A stretch of 64,000 nt of DNA from an uncultured Lentisphaerota bacterium (lineage in GTDB: Bacteria; Verrucomicrobiota; Kiritimatiellia; CAIQIC01): the NCBI GenBank assembly GCA_903912445.1, contig CAIWHP010000245.1:24169-88168 (forward strand), read 5' to 3'. Shown one piece after another: positions 56,905-64,000 of this stretch (position 1 is its first letter; every line of letters begins with the position of its first letter). The notes below the pieces were generated by a model. It searched no databases. It saw only the letters and a program-made list of their open reading frames with translations, and had not been told where the DNA came from. A program made the position numbers and the translations under genes.

Positions 56905-57876
56905 TCATGTCGGCTTTTTCTGCCGCCCCGCGGGCCGGCCCGCGCGGTAGGCCTGGATGACGCGTTGCACCAACTCGTGCCGGACGACATCCGCATCCTT
57001 GAGATCGGCGAAGGCGATGCCCTCGACGTCGCGCAGCAGCTGATGCGCTTCGAGGAGGCCGGAGATCTTGTTCGGCGGCAGATCCTGTTGGGTGAGGTCG
57101 CCGGTGATGACGCACTTGGAGTCGAAGCCGAGTCGCGTGAGGAACATCAGCATCTGCTCCGGGGTCGTGTTCTGCGCCTCGTCGAGGATGACGAACGCGT
57201 GGTTGAGCGTGCGGCCGCGCATATAGGCCAGCGGCGCGACCTCGATGACGCCGCGCTCCGTGTGCCGCTCGATGTCTTCCGGCGCCATCATGTCGTAGAG
57301 CGCGTCATAGAGGGGCCGCAGGTAGGGGAAGACCTTCTGTTGCAGGTCGCCGGGCAGGAAGCCGAGCGCCTCGCCGGCCTCGACGGCGGGCCGGGTGAGG
57401 ATCAGCCGGCTGACTTCGCCGCGCAGCAGTTCGCGCACGGCCATTGCCATCGCCAGATAGGTCTTGCCCGTGCCGGCCGGCCCGATGCCGAAGCAGATAT
57501 CGTTGGCGCGGATGGCCTCGAGGTAGGCCTGCTGGCCGAACGTCCGCGGGAAGACCGGCGGTTTGCCGGAGCCGACATCGATGCGGCAGTGGTAGAGCTG
57601 TTCCAGGTCAGCCTCGCGACCGGCGGCGAAGGCGCGCAGCGCATAGGCCACCGTGTGTTCGCGGATCAGGTTGCCGTCGCGGCGCGCGGCGCGCAGCCGC
57701 TCGAAGAAGCGCAGGGCATGGGCGACCGCCTCGTCGTCACCCGTGAGCTTGACCCAGGTATCGCGCCCGGCCACGCGGACACCGAGTGCGCGGCCGATCA
57801 GCGGCAGGTGCTCGCCGCGCCGTCCAGTGATGTCCTGCGTCTCGCGCGCGTTGTCAAATTGGAGGGTTGTTTCCAC
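56905..57876 (-). CDS. PhoH-family ATPase
   Basis: A 323-residue cytoplasmic protein, PhoH-like ATPase linked to RNA metabolism. An N-terminal KH-like part (TTLQFDNARETQDITGRRGE to VRVAGRDTWVKLTGDDEAV) precedes the ATPase: RTFGQQAYLEAIRANDICFG, GIGPAGTGKTYLAMAMAVRE (Walker A), ILTRPAVEAGEALGFLPGDL, HAFVILDEAQNTTPEQMLMF (Walker B) and LTRLGFDSKCVITGDLTQQD. Normal length and order. Gene pair phoH-ybeY is widely conserved. Divergent from the efflux adaptor gene. Confidence 0.95.
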   Translation of the reverse strand: METTLQFDNARETQDITGRRGEHLPLIGRALGVRVAGRDTWVKLTGDDEAVAHALRFFERLRAARRDGNLIREHTVAYALRAFAAGREADLEQLYHCRIDVGSGKPPVFPRTFGQQAYLEAIRANDICFGIGPAGTGKTYLAMAMAVRELLRGEVSRLILTRPAVEAGEALGFLPGDLQQKVFPYLRPLYDALYDMMAPEDIERHTERGVIEVAPLAYMRGRTLNHAFVILDEAQNTTPEQMLMFLTRLGFDSKCVITGDLTQQDLPPNKISGLLEAHQLLRDVEGIAFADLKDADVVRHELVQRVIQAYRAGRPAGRQKKPT

Positions 57877-58025
57877 GCCGCAAGCCTACGCCGACGGCGG
57901 CGGGCGTCAACGGGGAAAACGCGCGGGTGGCGGCGGAACCTTCCTATGTTGGGAAAACCGTCTTGCACGGCGGCGGGGCGGGGCGTAACCTTTGCGCCTG
58001 TTTGCGCAATTTCTCTCGGTGAACC

Positions 58026-59135
58026 ATGAAAACAATCGTCGCGTGTGTGGTCGGTTTGCTGGTGCTGGCTTCGTGCCGGCCGGCGCAGAAGACGGAGCCC
58101 AAGGGCGGCGCCAAGAGCGGCGGCCCGGTGCCCGTGCGCGTGGCGGTGGCAACGCGGCAGGCGGTGCCGCTGGAACTGCGCACGTTCGGCGCGGTTCAGG
58201 CGCTGCAATCCGTGGAGATCCGCGCGCAGGTCGGGGGGCCGATCACCGCACTCCATTTCCGGGAAGGCCAGGACGTGCAGGCGGGCGACCTGCTCGTCGC
58301 GATCGATGCGCGTCCCATGGAGGCGGCGCTGAAACTGGCCGAGGCGAACCTGGCGCGCGACCGCGCGTTGCAGGCGGACGCCGCGCGCGAGTCGGCGCGG
58401 CAGGATGCGCTGCTCAAGAAAGGGCTCGCCGCGCAGGATGCCGCGGAGCATGCGCGCACGCAGGCCGAGGCGCTGGCCGCGACGGTGACGGCCGACGAGT
58501 CGGCCGTGGCCAACGCCAGGTTGAATCTTGAATATTGCAGCATTCGCTCGCCGCTCGCGGGCCGCGCGGGCGAGCGCCGGGTGGACGCGGGCAACCTCAT
58601 CAAGGCCAACGAGCAGGTGCTCGTGACGGTCAACCAGATCCAGCCGGTGGAAGTCAGCTTCACGCTTCCGCAGCAGGAGGTCGCGCGGATCCTCGCGGCG
58701 CAGCAACAGGGCCCGCTCGAAGTGCGCGCGTTCGTGGCGGAGCGGCCCGACCTGGTGAACACCGGCGTGTTGACGTTCGTGGATAATGCGGTGGATGCCG
58801 CCACCGGCACGATCCGGCTCAAGGGTAAATTTGAAAACGCGCAACGCACGCTCTGGCCCGGCGAGTTCGTCAGCGTCGTGCTGCGCGTCGGCCTCGACGC
58901 GAACGCGCTGACGATCCCGGGCACCGCCGTGATGGCAGGGCAGAAAGGCCCGCTGGTATTTGTGGCCAAGGCCGACCGGACCGCCGACGCGCGCTTCATC
59001 AAACTCATCCGCACCCACGAACAGACCGCCGTCGTCGGCACCGGCATCGCGGAAGGCGAGCAGGTCATCGTGGATGGCCAGCAGCGGCTGTATCCCGGCG
59101 CCAAGCTGAATATCGCGGGGGCCAAGCAGCCATGA
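58026..59135 (+). CDS. RND efflux periplasmic adaptor lipoprotein
   Basis: A 369-residue membrane-fusion protein of the AcrA/MdtA group. The lipoprotein signal ends LLVLASC. The barrel-sandwich domain (SVEIRAQVGGPITALHFREG, QDVQAGDLLVAIDARPMEAA) flanks a helical hairpin (about residues 100-165), then YCSIRSPLAGRAGERRVDAG. The beta-barrel has VSFTLPQQEVARIL and FVDNAVDAATGTIRLKGKFE, NAQRTLWPGEFVSVVLRV. The membrane-proximal part ends VIVDGQQRLYPGAKL. It links the pump to TolC. First gene of a three-gene set; 154 bases follow before the pump, with partly repeated CTGGAG/CTCCAG sequence but no gene. Confidence 0.95.
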   Translation: MKTIVACVVGLLVLASCRPAQKTEPKGGAKSGGPVPVRVAVATRQAVPLELRTFGAVQALQSVEIRAQVGGPITALHFREGQDVQAGDLLVAIDARPMEAALKLAEANLARDRALQADAARESARQDALLKKGLAAQDAAEHARTQAEALAATVTADESAVANARLNLEYCSIRSPLAGRAGERRVDAGNLIKANEQVLVTVNQIQPVEVSFTLPQQEVARILAAQQQGPLEVRAFVAERPDLVNTGVLTFVDNAVDAATGTIRLKGKFENAQRTLWPGEFVSVVLRVGLDANALTIPGTAVMAGQKGPLVFVAKADRTADARFIKLIRTHEQTAVVGTGIAEGEQVIVDGQQRLYPGAKLNIAGAKQP

Positions 59136-59289
59136 AGCGAGCCGAACAGCAAGGGGAGCGGTGGAGCGCTGGAGTATTGGAGTACCGGGATCAAGCACAA
59201 CAGGCGCAAGGTGCTGCACCCTCCGCTTGGGCTGCCTTTCCCGGCACCTCGCCCCGCCGCCACTCCAGCACTCCTTTCTTCTCTTCCCC

Positions 59290-62200
59290 ATGAACCTCGC
59301 CGCGCCATTCATCCGCCGGCCAGTCGCCACGACGCTCATCATGGTGAGCATCCTGATGGCGGGCGTGCTGTCCTACAAGCAGCTCCCCGTCAGCGATCTG
59401 CCCGCGGTGGATTTCCCGACGATCCAGGTGACCGCGAACCTGCCGGGCGCGAGCCCGGAGACGATGGCGTCCGCCGTCGCCACGGTGCTCGAGCGCGAGT
59501 TCTCGACCATCGCGGGCATTGATTCGATGAACTCGGTCAGCATCTTGGGCGGCTCGCAGATCACGATCCAGTTCGCCTTGACCCGCAACATTGACAGCGC
59601 CGCGCAGGACGTGCAGTCGGCCATCGCCCGCGCCGCCCGCCAGCTGCCGCCGGACATGCCGACGCCGCCGAGTTTTGTGAAGGTCAACCCGGCCGACCAG
59701 CCGTTCCTCTACTTCATGCTGTCCAGCCCGACGCTGCCGATGTCCGACCTCGACCAATATGCGCAGTCGGTGTTGGCGCCGCGCATCTCGATGATTGACG
59801 GCATCGCGCAGGTCGAGGTGATGGGCGCGCAGAAGTTCGCCGTCCGCATCCAGATCAACCCGGAGGCGCTGTTCGCGCGCGGCCTCGGCCTCGACGAGGT
59901 CGTGCAAGCGATCCAGCGCGGCAACGTCAACCTGCCCACCGGCGTGCTCTACGGCCCGCTGCGCTCCTACACGGTGCGCGCCACGGGCCAGCTCATGCGC
60001 GCGAGCGACTTCAAGCCGCTGATCGTCGCCTACCGCAACAGGGCGCCGGTGCGGCTGGAGGAAGTGGCCGACGTGCGCGACGACGTGGAGAACAACAAGG
60101 TCGCCGTCTGGCAGTGGCGCGACGGGAAGCGGCAGCGCGCGATCGTCCTGTTCGTCAACCGCCAGCCGGGCGTCAACACCGTCGAGGTCGCCGACCGCAT
60201 CCACGCGCTGATGCCGCAGCTCCGCCAGAGCCTGCCCGCGGCCGCGTCGCTGGAAACGTTCTACGACCGCAGCCTGCCCATCCGCAACTCCGTGGACGAC
60301 GCGCAGTTCACGCTGGTGCTGACCTTCGGCCTCGTCGTGCTGGTGATCTTCATCTTCCTGCGCACCGTCGGCGCGACGGTCATCCCCAGCCTCGCGCTGC
60401 CGATGTCCATCATCGGCACCTTTGCGCTGATGTATGTGTTGGACTACAGCCTCGACAACCTCTCGTTGATGGCGCTGACGCTGGCGATCGGCTTCGTCGT
60501 GGATGATGCGATTGTCATGCTGGAAAACATCGTCCGGCACATGGAGATGGGCAAGGACCGCATGACGGCGGCGCTGGATGGTGCGCGCGAGGTCAGCTTC
60601 ACGATCCTCTCGATGACGCTCTCGCTCGCGGCGGTGTTTATCCCGGTGCTGCTGCTCGGCGGCCTGATCGGCCGGCTGTTCCGCGAATTCTCCGTGACCA
60701 TCGGCGTCGCGGTGTTGATCAGCGGCTTCATTTCGTTGACGCTGACGCCGATGCTGTGCAGCCGTTTCCTGAAGCCGCCGGCCAGCGCGCATCACGGCCG
60801 CCTCTACGCCTTCACCGAGCGCGGCTTCCAGGCGCTGCTCGCCTTCTATGACCGCACGCTGTGCTGGGCGCTCGACCACCGCCGCTGGGTCATGGCCTTC
60901 TCCGCCATCGTGCTCGTCGCCACCGGCGTGCTGTTCAAAGTGGTGCCGAAGGGGTTTCTCCCCGTCGAGGACCAGAACCGGGTGCTGGTCCAATGCGAGG
61001 CCATCGAGGGCATCTCGTTCGAGGCGCTCTGCACCCACATGCACGAGCTGGCGGCGACGGTCGTGGACGACCCCAATATCGAGAGCTTCATCGTCAGCGC
61101 CGGCAGCCGGCGGGCCTCCGGCAACAACACCGGCCGGCTGGTCTTCACCCTCAAGCCGCGCGACCAGCGCCCGCTCTCCGCCAACGAGTTTGTGCAGGCG
61201 ATCCGCAAGCGGCTCGCCGCGGTGCCGGGCATCCTGACCTATCCGCAGGTGCCGCCCTCGCTGCCGATCGGCGGCATGTTCACCAAGGCGCAATACCAGT
61301 ACACGCTCACCTGCCCGGAGATGGAGCCGCTTTACGACAGCTCCGCCAAGCTCCTTGAAAAGATGCGCGCCATCCCCGGCATCACCGATGTCAGCAGCGA
61401 CCTGCTGATCAAAAACCCGGAATTGAATGTCGTCATCCGCCGCGACCTGGCCTCGTCGCTCGGCCTCACCGCCGGCCAGATCGAGGAGACGCTGCTCAAC
61501 GCCTACGCCACGCCGCAGATCTCCACGATCTACGGCGCCGACAACCAATACCAGGTGATGATCGAGCTGCCGCCCGCCTACCAGGCGCACCCCGAGCAGC
61601 TCGCGCTGCTGAACGTCCGCGCCGCCTCCGGCGCGCTCGTCCCGCTCAAGACCGTCGCCGAACTCAAGGAAAGCACCGGCCCGTTGAGCGTCAACCACGT
61701 CGGCCAGCTCCCGGCCGTCACCATCTCCTTCAACCTGCTGCCCGGCACCTCGCTCGGCGAGGCCGTCGAGGCGATCAAGGTCGCCGCCGCCGAAACCCTG
61801 CCGCAGTCCGTGCAGTCCTCCTTCCAGGGCACCGCGCAGGCGTTCGAGAAGGCCATCCGCGGCATGGGCCTCCTCCTGCTGCTCGCCATCTTCGTCATCT
61901 ATATCGTGCTCGGCATCCTCTACGAAGATTTCATCCACCCGATCACGATTCTCACCGCGCTGCCCTTTGCCGGCGTCGGCGCGCTTGCCACGCTCTGGGG
62001 TTTCGGCGCCGAGGTCTCGCTCTACGCCTTTGTCGGCATCATCATGCTCGTCGGCCTGGTGAAGAAGAACGGCATCATGATGGTGGACTTCGCCATTGCC
62101 GTGCGCGAGAGGGAAGGCAAGAACGCCCGCGACGCCATCCACGAGGCATGCCGCATCCGCTTCCGCCCGATCATGATGACCACCATGGCCGCGCTGATGG

Positions 62201-62412
62201 GCGCGCTGCCGATCGCGTTCGGCTACGGTGCCGGCGGCGAAGCGCGCCAGCCGCTCGGCCTCGCCGTCGTCGGCGGCCTGCTCTTCTCGCAGATGCTCAC
62301 GCTCTACGTCACGCCCGTCTTCTACGTCTATATGGAAGGCTGGCAGGAACGCCGCCGCGCACGCCGTGCGGCGCGCAAAGCCGCGCCGGCCGCCGCAGCG
62401 GCGGCGAATTAA
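59290..62412 (+). CDS. RND efflux pump, HAE1/AcrB-MdtB type
   Basis: A 1040-residue inner-membrane proton-driven pump with 12 membrane helices and two large outer loops. It starts NLAAPFIRRPVATTLIMVSI, then VSDLPAVDFPTIQVTANLPG. The proton relay aspartates are in LAIGFVVDDAIVMLENIVRH of helix 4. VPKGFLPVEDQNRVLVQCEA marks the second half, and GIIMLVGLVKKNGIMMVDFA lies in helix 10 with the lysine. Exports hydrophobic compounds via the adaptor and TolC. ATG 59290 gives the normal N-terminus; the longer frame reads repeat-rich leader. Confidence 0.97.
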   Translation: MNLAAPFIRRPVATTLIMVSILMAGVLSYKQLPVSDLPAVDFPTIQVTANLPGASPETMASAVATVLEREFSTIAGIDSMNSVSILGGSQITIQFALTRNIDSAAQDVQSAIARAARQLPPDMPTPPSFVKVNPADQPFLYFMLSSPTLPMSDLDQYAQSVLAPRISMIDGIAQVEVMGAQKFAVRIQINPEALFARGLGLDEVVQAIQRGNVNLPTGVLYGPLRSYTVRATGQLMRASDFKPLIVAYRNRAPVRLEEVADVRDDVENNKVAVWQWRDGKRQRAIVLFVNRQPGVNTVEVADRIHALMPQLRQSLPAAASLETFYDRSLPIRNSVDDAQFTLVLTFGLVVLVIFIFLRTVGATVIPSLALPMSIIGTFALMYVLDYSLDNLSLMALTLAIGFVVDDAIVMLENIVRHMEMGKDRMTAALDGAREVSFTILSMTLSLAAVFIPVLLLGGLIGRLFREFSVTIGVAVLISGFISLTLTPMLCSRFLKPPASAHHGRLYAFTERGFQALLAFYDRTLCWALDHRRWVMAFSAIVLVATGVLFKVVPKGFLPVEDQNRVLVQCEAIEGISFEALCTHMHELAATVVDDPNIESFIVSAGSRRASGNNTGRLVFTLKPRDQRPLSANEFVQAIRKRLAAVPGILTYPQVPPSLPIGGMFTKAQYQYTLTCPEMEPLYDSSAKLLEKMRAIPGITDVSSDLLIKNPELNVVIRRDLASSLGLTAGQIEETLLNAYATPQISTIYGADNQYQVMIELPPAYQAHPEQLALLNVRAASGALVPLKTVAELKESTGPLSVNHVGQLPAVTISFNLLPGTSLGEAVEAIKVAAAETLPQSVQSSFQGTAQAFEKAIRGMGLLLLLAIFVIYIVLGILYEDFIHPITILTALPFAGVGALATLWGFGAEVSLYAFVGIIMLVGLVKKNGIMMVDFAIAVREREGKNARDAIHEACRIRFRPIMMTTMAALMGALPIAFGYGAGGEARQPLGLAVVGGLLFSQMLTLYVTPVFYVYMEGWQERRRARRAARKAAPAAAAAAN

Positions 62413-62443
62413 GATTTATGATTTCAGATTTCAGATTTTCAGA
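62411..62443. repeat. AT-rich repeat tract
   Basis: The stretch AAGATTTATGATTTCAGATT and its continuation is a short tandem of GATTTnA-like units just after the pump stop. ATTTATGATTT matches the elements at 10599 and 20703 (complement). Confidence 0.45.
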
Positions 62444-62496
62444 AAGTTTCCCGTGGCGTGGGTGTCCCGCCCGTGTGCTGCGGGAACGGCCTTATG

Positions 62497-62549
62497 CTTT
62501 TTCCAAGGCTTGGAAAAAACAGGCGTCCCCTTTTCCAAGGCTTGGAAGA
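62497..62549. repeat. Two-unit CCAA-N3-TTGG array at the start of tolC
   Basis: Units are centred at 62508 (TTTTTCCAAGGCTTGGAAAA) and 62540 (TTTTCCAAGGCTTGGAAGAA), exactly 32 bases apart. The second ends 25 bases before the ATG used for the TolC-like gene. Confidence 0.88.
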
Positions 62550-62573
62550 ATTGTCCCTGCCGTCCTGGGTGTC

Positions 62574-64000
62574 ATGTCCGTCCTTTCCTTTTCTTCCGCC
62601 CGCGCCGGGGAAACCAACCTCTCGCTGTCCATCAACCAAGCCGTGCTGCTGGCGCTGGAGAAGAACCCCGCGATCGCCCTCGAAAAGCAGGTCACGCCCC
62701 TCGCGCGCACCTTCGAGCAGGAACAGCGCGCCGCGTTCGACCCGGTGCTCGGCTTCGGCCTCGGCCGCGGCAAGAGCGACGGCCTGCGGATGCAGACGAT
62801 CAGCACCAACCGGTTCAACGCCAACAGCCACACCGATGGCGCCGACCTCAACCTGAGCGCGCTGCTGCCGCTGGGCACGCGCCTCGCGCTCGGCGGCAGC
62901 GTCACCAACCAGGTGGTCAATGCGGCGGATCCGTTCTACACGGCGCGCCTCGGGGTCAGCGCGGTGCAGCCGCTGCTGCGCGGCGCGGGCACGGCGGCGA
63001 ACCTCGCCCGCCTGCGGCAGGCGCGGCTCGACGTACAGAGTTCGGAGTATGAATTCCGTGGCTTCGCCGAGGCGTTCGTCGCACAGGTCGAGAGCGCGTG
63101 CTGGAGCCTGGAGCTGGCGCGGCAGCGGCTGGAGATCGGGCGCGCCTCGCTCAAGCTCGCCGAGGACCAGTTCCACGAGACGACCGAGCGCATCCGCATC
63201 GGGGCGCTGGCGGCCGTGGAACGCGCGGCGGCCGAGGCCGAGGTCGCGCTGCGCCTGCAGGGCGTCATCAATGCCGAGAGCGCGCTGAATGCCAACCGCC
63301 TGACGATGCTGCGCCTGCTGCAATCCGGCCGGCGCATGGAAGCGTGGGACCGCGACGTGGCCATCCGCCTGCCCGAGACACCCCCGGAAGCGCCCGACGC
63401 CGTCCTCGCGCACGTCGCGCAGGCGCTGCGGATGCGCCCGGAGATGAACCAGGCCCTGCTCGCGCTGCAGCGCAACGAGCTCGAGGTGGTCAAGACGCGC
63501 AACGGCCTGCTGCCGCGCCTGGACTTCTTCGTCAGCCTCGGCCGCAGCGGCTATGCGGACAGCTTCGGCGGCGCGGTGCGCGGCGAGGCCGGCAACGGCA
63601 ACGACCTGGCGGTCGGCTTCACCGGCGACTGGCCCCTCGGCCGCCGCCAGGGCCACGCGCAGCTCGAGCGCGCCACGCTGACGCGCGAGCAGCTCCGGCT
63701 TGCGCTCGACAACCTCCGCCTGCTCGTGCAGAGCGATATCCGCAGCGCCTACGTCGAGGTCCAGCGCTGCCTCGCGCAGCGCGCCGCCACCGCCGCCTCG
63801 CGCCGCCTGCAGGCCGAGAAGCTGCGCGCCGAATCCGAGAAGTTCAGCATCGGCAAATCCACCGCCATTCTCGTCGCCCAGGCCCAGCGCGACCTCGCGC
63901 AGGCGCAGCTCGACGAGGTCCAGGCCGCCGCCGACTGCCGCGCCGCCCTCATCAATCTCTACCGCCTCGACGGCTCCCTGCTCCTCCGCCGCCACCTCGA
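62574..64000 (+). CDS. TolC-type outer-membrane efflux protein (3' end outside window)
   Basis: At least 475 residues. Two OEP halves are seen: LSLSINQAVLLALEKNPAIA, then LSALLPLGTRLALGGSVTNQ, VSAVQPLLRGAGTAANLARL and RMRPEMNQALLALQRNELEV, with FTGDWPLGRRQGHAQLERAT in the second half. Forms the outer-membrane channel with the adaptor and pump encoded upstream. ATG 62574 gives a short leader (MSVLSFSSARAG). The in-frame codons before it (RIVPAVLGV) would make a better signal peptide but lack a normal start, and repeat DNA lies there; an ATT or a lost start is possible. The frame runs off the window. Confidence 0.9.
   Translation, partial: MSVLSFSSARAGETNLSLSINQAVLLALEKNPAIALEKQVTPLARTFEQEQRAAFDPVLGFGLGRGKSDGLRMQTISTNRFNANSHTDGADLNLSALLPLGTRLALGGSVTNQVVNAADPFYTARLGVSAVQPLLRGAGTAANLARLRQARLDVQSSEYEFRGFAEAFVAQVESACWSLELARQRLEIGRASLKLAEDQFHETTERIRIGALAAVERAAAEAEVALRLQGVINAESALNANRLTMLRLLQSGRRMEAWDRDVAIRLPETPPEAPDAVLAHVAQALRMRPEMNQALLALQRNELEVVKTRNGLLPRLDFFVSLGRSGYADSFGGAVRGEAGNGNDLAVGFTGDWPLGRRQGHAQLERATLTREQLRLALDNLRLLVQSDIRSAYVEVQRCLAQRAATAASRRLQAEKLRAESEKFSIGKSTAILVAQAQRDLAQAQLDEVQAAADCRAALINLYRLDGSLLLRRHL

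Noticed and set aside
59136-59289. A gene between the efflux adaptor and pump
   Set aside because: The stretch holds low-complexity CTGGAG/CTCCAG sequence; the open frame only extends the pump N-terminus without family similarity.
59191-62142. A 983-residue open frame antisense to the RND pump
   Set aside because: Arg/His/Asp/Gly-rich shadow of a GC-rich gene with no domain; the plus-strand pump is unambiguous.
9303-62549. The 32-bp periodic arrays as CRISPR
   Set aside because: Units are short odd palindromes, only two to four per array, with 11-13 base spacers that are too short. There are no cas genes, and copies lie inside coding sequence.

Overview
The window is GC-rich, densely coded DNA of bacterial chromosome type. 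I saw no tRNA, rRNA, CRISPR array, integrase or transposase. The gene repertoire fits the PVC superphylum, most likely Verrucomicrobiota or Kiritimatiellota. It has several Tat-exported Gfo/Idh/MocA oxidoreductases beside a ThuA-like protein and lamin-G-like secreted proteins, a DUF4190 protein, class II DAHP synthase, an Agl23-type membrane protein, exported sialidase and glycoside hydrolase genes, and many short palindromic repeats. The phylum is an inference; no ribosomal marker is present.

Layout. 0-1.7 kb: end of formate-tetrahydrofolate ligase, overlapped by an oxalate/formate-family transporter. 1.9-9.2 kb: EamA transporter and a run of exported sugar-type oxidoreductases, ThuA-like and lamin-G-like proteins, a 550-residue exported protein I cannot place, and two truncated paralogue remnants. 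9.4-13 kb (minus): YkgJ-like protein, hexose-6-phosphate mutarotase, glycerophosphodiesterase, class II DAHP synthase. 13.2-18.6 kb: another Tat-exported oxidoreductase, ABM lipoprotein, a DUF4190 gene broken by an in-frame TAA, SGNH hydrolase, and an ECF sigma / membrane anti-sigma-like / CnrX-Spy-like operon. 18.8-22.2 kb (minus): Agl23-like protein, ApbE, methyltransferase. 22.5-31 kb: exported protein, recN, secretin-like protein, HU, DJ-1, deacetylase, family 4 UDG, RluD-type synthase, lgt. 31-43.4 kb: tandem-repeat exported protein, esterase-SGNH fusion, rnhC, FAH hydrolase, bioA, a large radical SAM protein, GT39-like protein, dapA, esterase. 43.5-48.1 kb: exported carbohydrate proteins (isomerase-like, clan A glycoside hydrolase, sialidase). 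48.1-56.3 kb: murJ and an exopolysaccharide locus (ligase/polymerase, SLH-like protein, outer-membrane barrel, Wzc-type kinase, Wza-type export lipoprotein). 56.3-64 kb: ybeY-phoH and a complete RND efflux set (adaptor, pump, TolC; TolC runs off the window).

The most striking signal is not a gene. A dyad of form TTTTCCAA-N3-TTGGAAAA recurs across the window. It usually stands in arrays of two to four copies whose centres are almost exactly 32 bp apart. Arrays lie between genes, act as a likely terminator after 31.9 kb, touch the start of tolC, and sit in frame inside two genes (UDG and the radical SAM protein). Other hairpin families accompany it: CTCCG-loop hairpins with compensatory stem changes, GCGGAGC hairpins, and GGGACGCC hairpins. 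The radical SAM gene carries the 32-bp array and two further inverted repeats in one stretch of reading frame.
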